Below are positions 9,853 through 20,163 of a stretch of DNA of 42,653 nt, one piece after another; within the stretch, counting starts at the first letter, position 1, and the number at the start of each line of letters is the position of its first letter. Under the pieces are notes generated by a model. The model worked only from the letters and a program-made list of their open reading frames with translations, ran no database searches and was not told the origin of the DNA. The position numbers and the translations under genes were made by a program. The DNA comes from Candidatus Methylopumilus sp. GTDB lineage: Bacteria > Pseudomonadota > Gammaproteobacteria > Burkholderiales > Methylophilaceae. The stretch is from positions 1 through 42,653 of the forward strand of contig JAPLQN010000070.1 in the NCBI GenBank assembly GCA_026399645.1, in the 5' to 3' direction.

Positions 9853-11244
9853 ATGGAAAATTTTTGGACCCTCTGTCTCGAACGCTTTAAAAAAGAGCTC
9901 TCCGCTCAGCAATTTAATACCTGGATTAAGCCGCTTAGGTTCGAACACGACCAAGATAAAATTAAAATATTAGCCCCCAATAAGTTTGTGCAACAGTGGG
10001 TCAAAGATCGCTTTGCACAAAAAATTGAACTGCTAGCCAAAGAGCTGCTCCCCGAGGTCACCAAAGTAGAATTTGCCATACGCGCTATTAAAGAATCCAT
10101 ATTGCCTAAAAAAGAGGCAGTTTTATCAAAGGCTTTAGCCATATCGCCGCCAAATAACGTGGCCGAAGCGCCTAGTCAAGAAACAATCAAAAAAAGTGCG
10201 GGCGGCACACTGAAAGAAGTCAAAGCGTCTGGCCTCAACCCTCAATTTACATTTGAAAGCTTTGTAACTGGTAAAGCCAATCAATTGGCTTGCGCGGCAG
10301 CAATGCAGGTAGCTGAAAATCCAGGTAAAGCATATAACCCACTTTTTATATACGGCGGTGTGGGCTTAGGTAAGACTCACTTAATTCATGCAATTGGCAA
10401 TCACTTAAAACAAATTCAACCTGACGCAAAAATTAAGTATCTGCATGCCGAGCGCTACGTATCAGATGTAGTTAAAGCTTATGAAAATAAAGCTTTTGAT
10501 GCATTCAAAAAAAACTATCATTCATTAGATTTACTATTGATTGATGACATTCAATTTTTTTCGAAAAAAAATCGTACACAAGAAGAATTCTTTTATGCAT
10601 TCAATGCACTCATTGAAAATAAGAAACAAATTATTATTACCTGCGATAGCTATCCTAAGGAAATTGAAGGCGTCGATGAGCGCTTGAGAACTCGGTTTAG
10701 TTGGGGCCTTACTGTAGCTATTGAGCCACCCGAGCTTGAAATGCGCGTAGCTATTCTTCTAAAAAAAGCCGAAGAAAATAAAATGAAAATTTCTGAAGAG
10801 GTTGCGTTCTTCATTGCAAAACAAATTCGTTCTAATGTTCGCGAATTAGAAGGCGCACTAAATAGAATATTAGCAATGTCTAATTTCACAAAATCAGCCA
10901 TTGATATTCATTTAGCTAAAGATGCACTGAAAGATTTAATTGCGGTACGCGGGCGTCAAGTCAGCGTTGAGAATATCCAAAAAACGGTAGCAGAATATTT
11001 TAAAATTAAAATATCTGACATGTTAAGCAAGAAGCGTTCTCGCAATTATTCTAAACCAAGACAAATTGCTATGGCTTTGACAAGAGAGCTCACTAATTTA
11101 AGCTTTCCTGAAATTGGCGAGGCTTATGGTGGCCGACACCATACAACTGTTATGCATGCATGTGAGGAGATTGAACAATTGCGTTTAAGTAATCAATCTG
11201 TTGCACAAGATTTAGGAATACTTAAACAAGTACTTAAGGGTTAA
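9853..11244 (+). CDS. dnaA: chromosomal replication initiator DnaA
   Basis: DnaA binds DnaA boxes at oriC and melts the origin. The protein (about 463 residues) has domain I (MENFWTLCLERFKKEL...), a variable linker (about 85-130), the AAA+ domain III with Walker A GGVGLGKTHL (about 170-180) and Walker B LLLIDDIQFF, the sensor/arginine region, and the domain IV DNA-binding signature ending GGRHHTTVMHACEEIEQL. I chose ATG 9853, which gives the usual MENFW start; a TTG at 9844 would add three residues. It is followed by the oriC boxes and dnaN. Confidence 0.98.
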   Translation: MENFWTLCLERFKKELSAQQFNTWIKPLRFEHDQDKIKILAPNKFVQQWVKDRFAQKIELLAKELLPEVTKVEFAIRAIKESILPKKEAVLSKALAISPPNNVAEAPSQETIKKSAGGTLKEVKASGLNPQFTFESFVTGKANQLACAAAMQVAENPGKAYNPLFIYGGVGLGKTHLIHAIGNHLKQIQPDAKIKYLHAERYVSDVVKAYENKAFDAFKKNYHSLDLLLIDDIQFFSKKNRTQEEFFYAFNALIENKKQIIITCDSYPKEIEGVDERLRTRFSWGLTVAIEPPELEMRVAILLKKAEENKMKISEEVAFFIAKQIRSNVRELEGALNRILAMSNFTKSAIDIHLAKDALKDLIAVRGRQVSVENIQKTVAEYFKIKISDMLSKKRSRNYSKPRQIAMALTRELTNLSFPEIGEAYGGRHHTTVMHACEEIEQLRLSNQSVAQDLGILKQVLKG

Positions 11245-11472
11245 TTAAACCCTGTGGAACGGCTGTGGATGAATTGTGAGTAAGTAGTGTTTTATTAAAA
11301 ATTGTATTTTTTGTCCACAATTCATCCACAGGAAATTACAATAGAAGTGCATAGTTATTCACAAGATAACCGTCTGTTTATAGTAAGATTTATAAGGTTA
11401 TCCATAGAAAACCTCACCATTATTACTATTATTAGATTTATATATTAAAAACATTAAATAAAGAAGAGCGAC
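11245..11472 (+). other. oriC: chromosomal replication origin oriC (DnaA boxes plus AT-rich unwinding region)
   Basis: The 228-base gap between dnaA and dnaN holds a perfect DnaA box TTATTCACA (11355-11363) and one-mismatch boxes TGTGGATGA (11264-11272, reverse), TTGTCCACA (11311-11319), TCATCCACA (11322-11330) and TTATCCATA (11398-11406). After the last box come 13 bases and then five in-register DnaA-trios on the top strand (TTA TTA CTA TTA TTA, 11420-11434), followed by an almost pure A/T stretch to 11460. Genes diverge from this area (leftward before rpmH, rightward from dnaA), consistent with leading-strand orientation. Confidence 0.9.
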
Positions 11473-12573
11473 ATGAATATAAAAATTAATCGAGATGCAT
11501 TACTTAAACCCCTAGCAAATGTTGCAAGTATTGTAGAGCGAAAACACGCACTACCCATTCTTTCGAATATTTTAATTCAAGGTAAAGACGGTCAAGTACA
11601 ACTCACCGCGACGGACTTAGAAATGCAAGTGTCTTTAAGTTTTAAAGCAGATCTAAATGAAGAGATTGCTACAACCATATCCGCAAGGAAATTTTTTGAT
11701 ATTACAAGATCATTACCTGATGATTGTGTGATTGATATTACGATTAAAGATAGTCGCGTTGCAGTGAAAGCTAACAAGAGTCGTTTTGCCATTCAAACAT
11801 TACCTGCAAAAGATTATCCAGTAATGACAAAAGCTTCAAGTGAAGCTGTGGTTATTACAATTTCTCAAATTCAACTCAAACGTTTATTAAAGCAAGTTGA
11901 GTTTGCAATGGCACAACAAGATATTCGTTATTATTTAAATGGTTTGTTATTTGAAGTTAATGGCAATCAACTTAATATTGTAGGCACTGACGGACACCGC
12001 TTAAGTTTCACCTCAATTCATTTAGATCAAAATTATAATAAAACAGAAGTGATTCTTCCTAGAAAAACAGTGATTGAATTAATCAAACTTCTTAATGAAA
12101 CAGAAGAGTTAGTATCAGTTGAGCTTTATAAAGGCCAAGTCAGTTTTAATTTTAATGACATACAACTCATTTCAAAAGTTATTGATGGTAAGTTCCCAGA
12201 TTACACTCGCGTTATTCCTGAAGGACACAACAACCAATTCACAATTGATCGATCACAGTTTTTAACTTCTCTGCAGCGCGCATCGATTTTATCAAACGAA
12301 AAATATCGTGGTATTCGCTTGATGATTGCAGATAACAATTTAAAGTTGATTAGTACAAACACAGAACAAGAAGAAGCAGAAGAGGAATTAGAAATCCAAT
12401 ACCAACAAGATCCTATTGATATTGGTTTTAATGTGACATACTTAATTGATGTACTTACAAACATACAAGAAGATAAAGTAACTCTCGCATTCTTGGACAC
12501 GAACAGCAGCTGCTTATTTACAATACCAAATAATAACGACTACAAGTATGTGGTCATGCCAATGCGCATTTAA
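11473..12573 (+). CDS. dnaN: DNA polymerase III beta subunit (sliding clamp)
   Basis: The 366-residue beta clamp encircles DNA and tethers polymerase III. The sequence shows the three-domain clamp pattern: an N-terminal ERKHALPILSNILI (about 22-35), the TDGHRLS motif (about 171-177), and the C-terminal YVVMPMRI, which closes the hydrophobic partner-binding pocket. It starts with ATG after a purine-rich AAGAAGAG and directly follows oriC. The next gene is gyrB after 25 bases, with no recF between them. Confidence 0.98.
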   Translation: MNIKINRDALLKPLANVASIVERKHALPILSNILIQGKDGQVQLTATDLEMQVSLSFKADLNEEIATTISARKFFDITRSLPDDCVIDITIKDSRVAVKANKSRFAIQTLPAKDYPVMTKASSEAVVITISQIQLKRLLKQVEFAMAQQDIRYYLNGLLFEVNGNQLNIVGTDGHRLSFTSIHLDQNYNKTEVILPRKTVIELIKLLNETEELVSVELYKGQVSFNFNDIQLISKVIDGKFPDYTRVIPEGHNNQFTIDRSQFLTSLQRASILSNEKYRGIRLMIADNNLKLISTNTEQEEAEEELEIQYQQDPIDIGFNVTYLIDVLTNIQEDKVTLAFLDTNSSCLFTIPNNNDYKYVVMPMRI

Positions 12574-12583
12574 TTCAATTTAA

Positions 12584-15016
<2,433 letters not shown>

Positions 15017-15029
15017 TTTTGATTAATTT

Positions 15030-15929
15030 ATGACGCTAAGCGAATTAAGATTTGTGGTGGCCGTGGCTAAAGAAAAAAATTTTCGACGTGCCGCAAATAA
15101 ATGTTTTGTGAGTCAGCCCGCTTTAAGTTTAGCAATTAAAAAATTAGAAGAAGAACTTAATGTTTCTTTATTCGAGAGAAACCGTACCGAAGTTACTATT
15201 ACTGAAATTGGCGAAAAAATTGTTGAGCAAGCCAATATTATTTTAGAGCAAGTTGAAAAGATAAAATCATTCGCCAAATCTGGCGGTGACCCCTTAGACG
15301 GATTAATTAAAGTTGGTATGATTCATTCGGTCGGCCCTTACTTGCTGCCGCAAATTATTCCCATCTTAAGAAAAATCACTCCAAAAATGCCGCTAGAGGT
15401 TGAGGAAAATATTACCGCGAGCCTCGAGCTACAATTAAAAAACGGACAAATTGACGCAGCGATTGTGGCATTGCCATTTAATATTCCAGGTATACATGTT
15501 TTACCACTTTATAAAGAAGAGTTTGTTGTAGTTGTGCCGAATAACCATCCTTGGGCAACACGTAAAAGTATTCATCCAAAAGAATTAAGCGACGAAAAAG
15601 TATTACTTTTAAATAGCGGACATTGCTTTAGTTTGCAAGTGATTGAGTCATGCCCAGATTTATCTAAAAAAGGCGAGGTGCTCCAAGGCAATTCACTTGA
15701 AACGATCCGTAATATGGTGGCATCGAATTTAGGGATAACTGTGTTGCCAAAAAGCGCAACATCAGACCGTTATCAAAATCATTTAATAAAAGTAATTCCT
15801 TTTATTAAGCCTGTTCCTTCGAGAACGATTGCAATTGCTTATCGAAAAAGTTTTGTACGAATGAACGCTGTGGAAAAAATCTCAGAAGCAATACGATTGA
15901 TTAAAACAGATACGATTGAAATGATATAA
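15030..15929 (+). CDS. oxyR: LysR-family hydrogen peroxide sensor OxyR
   Basis: The 299-residue protein has an N-terminal winged helix-turn-helix (FRRAANKCFVSQPALSLAIKKLE, about 18-40) and a LysR substrate domain. Two features mark it as OxyR: the VGPYLLPQIIP segment (about 101-111), and cysteines C199 (in GHC) and C208 spaced nine apart. These match the redox pair that forms the activating disulfide in E. coli OxyR, even in numbering. It sits 13 bases after gyrB and ends in an inverted repeat shared with the convergent gene. No peroxidase gene lies nearby, so its targets are elsewhere. Confidence 0.9.
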   Translation: MTLSELRFVVAVAKEKNFRRAANKCFVSQPALSLAIKKLEEELNVSLFERNRTEVTITEIGEKIVEQANIILEQVEKIKSFAKSGGDPLDGLIKVGMIHSVGPYLLPQIIPILRKITPKMPLEVEENITASLELQLKNGQIDAAIVALPFNIPGIHVLPLYKEEFVVVVPNNHPWATRKSIHPKELSDEKVLLLNSGHCFSLQVIESCPDLSKKGEVLQGNSLETIRNMVASNLGITVLPKSATSDRYQNHLIKVIPFIKPVPSRTIAIAYRKSFVRMNAVEKISEAIRLIKTDTIEMI

Positions 15930-15957
15930 GAAGCGTTATTTATAGGTAACGCTTCTT
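15928..15957. terminator. inverted repeat between oxyR and the convergent DUF2892 gene
   Basis: Perfect 11-base arms AAGAAGCGTTA (15928-15938) and TAACGCTTCTT (15947-15957) flank an 8-base loop. The repeat begins at the oxyR stop codon and lies 15 bases from the stop of the convergent gene. The U-tracts are imperfect, so a bidirectional terminator is likely but not certain. Confidence 0.6.
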
Positions 15958-15972
15958 AATATGGATAAGCGA

Positions 15973-16290
15973 TTAACGAGCCGCGCGTCTTCTTTTTGGA
16001 GCCGCTTTACGTTTAGCTGGTTTTTTTGCAGCAACTTTACGAGCTGGTTTACGTCTAGCAGCTGGTTTTTTTGCAGCAGGTGATCTTGCAGGAGCTTTCT
16101 TAGTACCAAGACCTAAAACAGATTTGATTGGACATGAAGCTAAAACACCAGTGCCTAATAACACAACACCAACGACTTCATCAACAATGCCATATTCAAA
16201 AAAAGAGTAACCACCAATTGCTTGACCTAATATAGCAGCGCCAAGAGCAATACGAACTACTCTTTCTAAACCTTTAACATTCGTTTTCAT
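15973..16290 (-). CDS. DUF2892 membrane protein with histone H1-like Lys/Ala tail
   Basis: Residues 1-62 match the short YgaP-like DUF2892 pattern: a start MKTNVKGLERVVRI, two hydrophobic helices (about 13-30 and 36-52), and the typical CPIKSVLGL ending (C53). Residues 64-105 form an unrelated, strongly basic tail of lysine, arginine, alanine and proline (KKPAARRKPARKVAAKKP-like), resembling histone H1/AlgP tails. An AAAAGGAT ribosome binding site precedes the ATG. The tail would lie at the end of the second helix and could bind nucleic acid or acidic surfaces; this is inference. The function of DUF2892 itself is unknown. Confidence 0.8.
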   Translation of the reverse strand: MKTNVKGLERVVRIALGAAILGQAIGGYSFFEYGIVDEVVGVVLLGTGVLASCPIKSVLGLGTKKAPARSPAAKKPAARRKPARKVAAKKPAKRKAAPKRRRAAR

Positions 16291-16341
16291 TTACTATCCT
16301 TTTTATTAAGCGGAGTCTGCATCATAAACGAATTAAAAAAT

Positions 16342-17241
16342 TTAGGAAATACTTTTTTTAGTGCCTGATAGCAAAATCCAGCCTTCGCGTTCAATAGGTT
16401 TGTTTAAATCAAACCATGTACTATATATTTCAGTCAGCATCTCGATTTGTTCTTTCAATATACCCGATAACGCAATTTTTCCATGAGGCTTACAAGCCTT
16501 TGCTATGAGGGGTGCCAGAACGGACAGCGCGCTAGATAAAATATTTGCAACCACTATATCGGCTTCAAAAGTGAGTGATGATTCCGAATTGTAAAACTGC
16601 ACATCGGCATGATTTTCTTTTGCATTATGTGTGCTTGCAATAATGGCTTGTGGATCAATATCAACACCTATGACTTCTTTTGCACCACATTTTTTTGCTG
16701 CAATAGACAAAATACCTGACCCACATCCGTAATCTAAAACATGATCATTGATATTTACTTCTTTAATAAGCCACTCTAAACATAAATGTGTTGTCGGGTG
16801 ACTTCCTGTCCCAAATGCCAATCCAGGGTCTAAAATAATATTGATGGCATCAGGATTGGGTGAAGTATGCCAGCTTGGCACGATCCAAAGCTTATCAAGG
16901 ATATTGATGGGTTCAAATTGTGATTGAGTCAAAGCAACCCAATTTTGTTCTTCGACAGAATCAAGTGTGTAATCAATATGAGATAAACCAGTAATAGTTT
17001 TTAGTTCGTTAATGATGGTGTCGATAGATACGGCTGCATCAAAAAGAGATTCAACTGTATTGTGTTGCCATATTGTATTGCTGGGAATATTGGGCTCACC
17101 AAAAAGTGCTTCTTCATTTTCGCTATTAAGATAAGAGTCTTCGATAGAGCAGGAAAGTGCGCCGAGTTCGATTAAAGCATCACTCATCATATGTGCATAT
17201 GCTGCACTTGCTCGGATTTTAAGATTAATCCAAGCGGCCAT
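16342..17241 (-). CDS. prmA: ribosomal protein L11 methyltransferase PrmA
   Basis: PrmA trimethylates lysines and the N-terminus of ribosomal protein L11. The 299-residue protein has an N-terminal substrate-recognition domain and a C-terminal SAM domain. The family motif DPGLAFGTGSHPTTHLCLEWL (about 138-158) and the SAM-binding VLDYGCGSGILSIAAKKCGA (about 168-187) are both present. It follows accC with no spacing, in the accB-accC-prmA order common in beta- and gammaproteobacteria. Confidence 0.97.
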   Translation of the reverse strand: MAAWINLKIRASAAYAHMMSDALIELGALSCSIEDSYLNSENEEALFGEPNIPSNTIWQHNTVESLFDAAVSIDTIINELKTITGLSHIDYTLDSVEEQNWVALTQSQFEPINILDKLWIVPSWHTSPNPDAINIILDPGLAFGTGSHPTTHLCLEWLIKEVNINDHVLDYGCGSGILSIAAKKCGAKEVIGVDIDPQAIIASTHNAKENHADVQFYNSESSLTFEADIVVANILSSALSVLAPLIAKACKPHGKIALSGILKEQIEMLTEIYSTWFDLNKPIEREGWILLSGTKKSIS

Positions 17242-18591
17242 TTATTTTTTTTGTATGCCGAGTTTTTTTTCTAAATAATGAATGCTGACACCGCCATTGT
17301 TAAACGCAAGATCAGCCATGAGGTCTTTGTGTAACGGAATATTTGTTTTAATACCTTCGACTACCATTTCAGATAAAGCAACGCGCATTCTCGCAATAGC
17401 TTGATCGCGCGTATCACCATAAGTAATTAATTTACCAATCATGGAGTCATAATTCGAAGGCACGGTGTAACCCGCGTAGGTATGAGTGTCTACTCGAACC
17501 CCTGGGCCTCCTGGCATATGGAACGTAGTGACTTTTCCAGGCGAAGGTAAAAAGTTATAAGGATCTTCCGCATTAATTCGACATTCAATTGCATGCCCTT
17601 TAAAGATAATATCTTTTTGTTTAAAAGGTAATTTTTCACCGCAAGCAATCTTGATTTGTTGTTGAACAATATCAATGCCTGTTATAAATTCTGTAACAGG
17701 ATGTTCAACTTGTAATCGTGTATTCATTTCAATGAAATAAAATTCATTGTTTTCATATAAGAATTCGAAAGTACCTGCACCACGATAATTAATTTTTCGG
17801 CATGCTTCTGCGCAACGCCCACCAATTTTTTCACGGATTTTTTGTGATAAACCTGGTGCTGGTGCTTCCTCAATAATTTTTTGATGACGACGCTGAAGCG
17901 AGCAATCGCGCTCACCCAGATATACAGCATTACCATGCTCATCAGAAAGTATCTGAAATTCAACATGGCGAGGTTTTTCTAAATACTTTTCCATATATAC
18001 AACAGGGTTGCCAAAAGCAGCTTGCGCTTCCTGTTTGGTCATATTGACTGAAGCAATTAAAGCAGCCTCAGTGTGGACTACGCGCATGCCTCTCCCACCA
18101 CCACCACCAGCAGCCTTAATAATAATGGGGTAACCAATTTTTTTAGCAATGGCAATGATTTCTTTGGGCTCATCAGGAAGCGCACCCTCAGATCCAGGAA
18201 CACAAGGCACCCCCGCTTCTTTCATGGCGTTTTTTGCGCTAACTTTGTCGCCCATGAGGCGAATCGTTTCTGGACGGGGACCTATAAATACAAAACCACT
18301 CTGTTGAACGCGCTCAGCAAAATCTGCATTCTCGGACAAAAAGCCATAGCCGGGGTGAATGGCCTCTGAATCAGTAACTTCCGCAGCGCTAATGACAGCT
18401 GGGATATTTAAATAACTTTGTGTGGAAGGCGCCGGGCCAATACATACTGACTCATCAGACAATTTGACGTATTTTGCATCGCGGTCTGCTTCGGAATGGA
18501 TAGTAACTGTTTTAATGCCAAGCTCGCGACATGCGCGCAAAATTCTAAGTGCTATTTCGCCACGATTGGCGATCAGTATTTTTTCAAACAT
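17242..18591 (-). CDS. accC: acetyl-CoA carboxylase biotin carboxylase subunit
   Basis: AccC carboxylates the biotin on AccB with ATP and bicarbonate, the first half of malonyl-CoA synthesis. The 449-residue protein has the N-terminal [19 protein letters not shown] motif, the ATP-grasp glycine loop [14 protein letters not shown] (about 159-172), the [20 protein letters not shown] signature (about 230-249) and the [14 protein letters not shown] active-site stretch. It lies 8 bases after accB and is immediately followed by prmA. Confidence 0.98.
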   Translation of the reverse strand: MFEKILIANRGEIALRILRACRELGIKTVTIHSEADRDAKYVKLSDESVCIGPAPSTQSYLNIPAVISAAEVTDSEAIHPGYGFLSENADFAERVQQSGFVFIGPRPETIRLMGDKVSAKNAMKEAGVPCVPGSEGALPDEPKEIIAIAKKIGYPIIIKAAGGGGGRGMRVVHTEAALIASVNMTKQEAQAAFGNPVVYMEKYLEKPRHVEFQILSDEHGNAVYLGERDCSLQRRHQKIIEEAPAPGLSQKIREKIGGRCAEACRKINYRGAGTFEFLYENNEFYFIEMNTRLQVEHPVTEFITGIDIVQQQIKIACGEKLPFKQKDIIFKGHAIECRINAEDPYNFLPSPGKVTTFHMPGGPGVRVDTHTYAGYTVPSNYDSMIGKLITYGDTRDQAIARMRVALSEMVVEGIKTNIPLHKDLMADLAFNNGGVSIHYLEKKLGIQKK

Positions 18592-18599
18592 AAAATAAG

Positions 18600-19070
18600 T
18601 TAGCCAATAATAAAGAGAGTTTCACCGTATTCAACGGGCTGGCCACTTTCAACCAAGATCTTCTTAATCGTGCCAGTAGCGTCAGCTTCAATTTCATTGA
18701 GTAATTTCATGGCTTCAATGATACAAAGAGTGTCACCTTTAGTGACTTTGGAGCCTACATCGACAAAAGCTTTGGCATCAGGCGAAGGTGAACGATAGAA
18801 CGTTCCCACCATAGGTGAATTTACTGCATGGCCATCTATTTTTTCTGCAATAGGCTTAGTTTCTGAAGTTACCCCCCCGTCTGACGGAGCGGCCATTTGA
18901 GGCTGATGCCCCATTTGCTGAGGTGCTTGTATATAGTGTGTCATAGGTGCCGCTTGATTCATAAGTTGCCGGCTGATTTTTACTTTTTCTTCACCTTCGG
19001 TGAGTTCAAGTTCGGCGATACCAGACTCTTCTACTAAATCGATTAATTTTTTAAGTTTGCGTAAATCCAT
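18600..19070 (-). CDS. accB: biotin carboxyl carrier protein of acetyl-CoA carboxylase
   Basis: The 156-residue carrier has a short N-terminal dimerisation region ([18 protein letters not shown]), a flexible Ala/Pro/Gln/Met-rich linker (about 37-75), and a C-terminal biotinyl domain (about 80-156). The biotin-accepting lysine is in the [14 protein letters not shown] motif (about 116-129). The biotinyl domain keeps the typical thumb-like insertion preceding the EAMK strand. It heads the accB-accC-prmA run, 20 bases after aroQ. Confidence 0.97.
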   Translation of the reverse strand: MDLRKLKKLIDLVEESGIAELELTEGEEKVKISRQLMNQAAPMTHYIQAPQQMGHQPQMAAPSDGGVTSETKPIAEKIDGHAVNSPMVGTFYRSPSPDAKAFVDVGSKVTKGDTLCIIEAMKLLNEIEADATGTIKKILVESGQPVEYGETLFIIG

Positions 19071-19090
19071 AATGACCTCTTTTTAAAACT

Positions 19091-19528
19091 TTAAGCGTTA
19101 ATTGCAAAATTAAGGGCTGCTATATAACCATCCGCACCTAGGCCGCTAATCACCGCGACTGCGATATCAGAAAAATAGGAGTGATGCCTAAAAGGCTCCC
19201 TTGCATACACATTCGATAAATGAACTTCAATAAATGGCACCTTGACGGCCGAGAGCGCATCACGCATTGCAACAGATGTGTGGGTATAGGCTGCCGGATT
19301 AATAATTAGGAAATCTACCTTGTCATTGTGAAGCGACTGGATTTTGTTTACCAAGTCTCCTTCGCTATTGCTTTGCATGGTTTCAAGCTTAATAGACTTC
19401 GCTGATGCTATGGTTTTTAAAGCTTGATCGATGTCTTCTAAGGTCTGTTTACCATAGTGCTGTGGCTCACGCTCACCAAGAAGGTTAAGGTTGGGCCCGT
19501 GCAAAACTAAGATTGATTTTGTTGCCAT
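19091..19528 (-). CDS. aroQ: type II 3-dehydroquinate dehydratase
   Basis: AroQ removes water from 3-dehydroquinate in the shikimate pathway. The 145-residue length and motifs fit the type II dodecameric enzyme: [17 protein letters not shown] (with the catalytic tyrosine Y25), [17 protein letters not shown], and [20 protein letters not shown] with the catalytic histidine. It is commonly found just upstream of accB in proteobacteria, as here. Confidence 0.97.
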   Translation of the reverse strand: MATKSILVLHGPNLNLLGEREPQHYGKQTLEDIDQALKTIASAKSIKLETMQSNSEGDLVNKIQSLHNDKVDFLIINPAAYTHTSVAMRDALSAVKVPFIEVHLSNVYAREPFRHHSYFSDIAVAVISGLGADGYIAALNFAINA

Positions 19529-19614
19529 GTGTTACGTTTTTTCTTGAATCTATGGAAGTTAATTTTGCCGAAAATAACGTTTTTTGTCTACAAATTAGAC
19601 GAAATTAAGGAAAA

Positions 19615-20163
19615 TTAAGGGCTTTTTGAGGGTTGCAATAAAGGCTTGATTATGGCATCCAATTGGTCTTTATTTACACGACCGAGAATCGTTTTTTGGA
19701 TGTTACCGTCTGAATCGATAATTACAGTATAAGGCAAAATACCCTCATTGTTCCCTAAATTCTTACTCAAAATCACGCCTTTATCTTCATCTACAAATAT
19801 AGGGTACGCTACCTTTGTTTGTTTAAGATAAGATTTCACGGCCTTTTCCTCATCAATCGCAATGCCAACTACCACAAGGTTTTTAGATTTATTCTCAGCA
19901 TATACTTTAGATAATTCAGGCATTTCTTCACGACAAGGCTCGCACCAAGTTGCCCAAAAATTAAGCACAATAGTTTTATCCTGAAATTGTTTAAGACTTT
20001 GAGGCCTGCCGTCAGGGTCATTCATCATGGTTGTATAGAGAGGGGTAGTCGAAGGAGCATTTTTCTCAGATGGCATTAAAAAAATGCGAGAAAAAGAAAA
20101 GCCTAAGAAAATAATAACAACCAAATAGATGGCTAAATGAAGTTTGGTTTTATTGATTTTCAT
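19615..20163 (-). CDS. TlpA/ResA-like membrane-anchored thioredoxin
   Basis: The 182-residue protein has one N-terminal membrane anchor (about 8-28), then a periplasmic thioredoxin-like domain with the active site WATWCEPCREEMP (C74, C77). The YTVIIDSDG strand and cis-proline region (ILPYT) follow. Such proteins reduce disulfides in the periplasm, for example on apocytochrome c, and receive electrons from DsbD or CcdA. The start overlaps the 3' end of dsbD by 14 bases, which supports a functional pairing. The exact substrate cannot be told from the sequence. Confidence 0.92.
   Translation of the reverse strand: MKINKTKLHLAIYLVVIIFLGFSFSRIFLMPSEKNAPSTTPLYTTMMNDPDGRPQSLKQFQDKTIVLNFWATWCEPCREEMPELSKVYAENKSKNLVVVGIAIDEEKAVKSYLKQTKVAYPIFVDEDKGVILSKNLGNNEGILPYTVIIDSDGNIQKTILGRVNKDQLDAIIKPLLQPSKSP

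Noticed and set aside
16021-16090. Repetitive GCAGC/TTTTTTGC sequence as a possible CRISPR or tandem repeat element
   Set aside because: The repetition follows codon use for Lys/Ala/Arg in the histone-like tail; there are no regular spacers. The same holds for the repeats at 23570-23690.
19585-19605. GTCTA-CAAAT-TAGAC inverted repeat downstream of the TlpA-like gene
   Set aside because: Only five pairs, and in the direction of transcription it is followed by A, not U. It is too weak to call a terminator.
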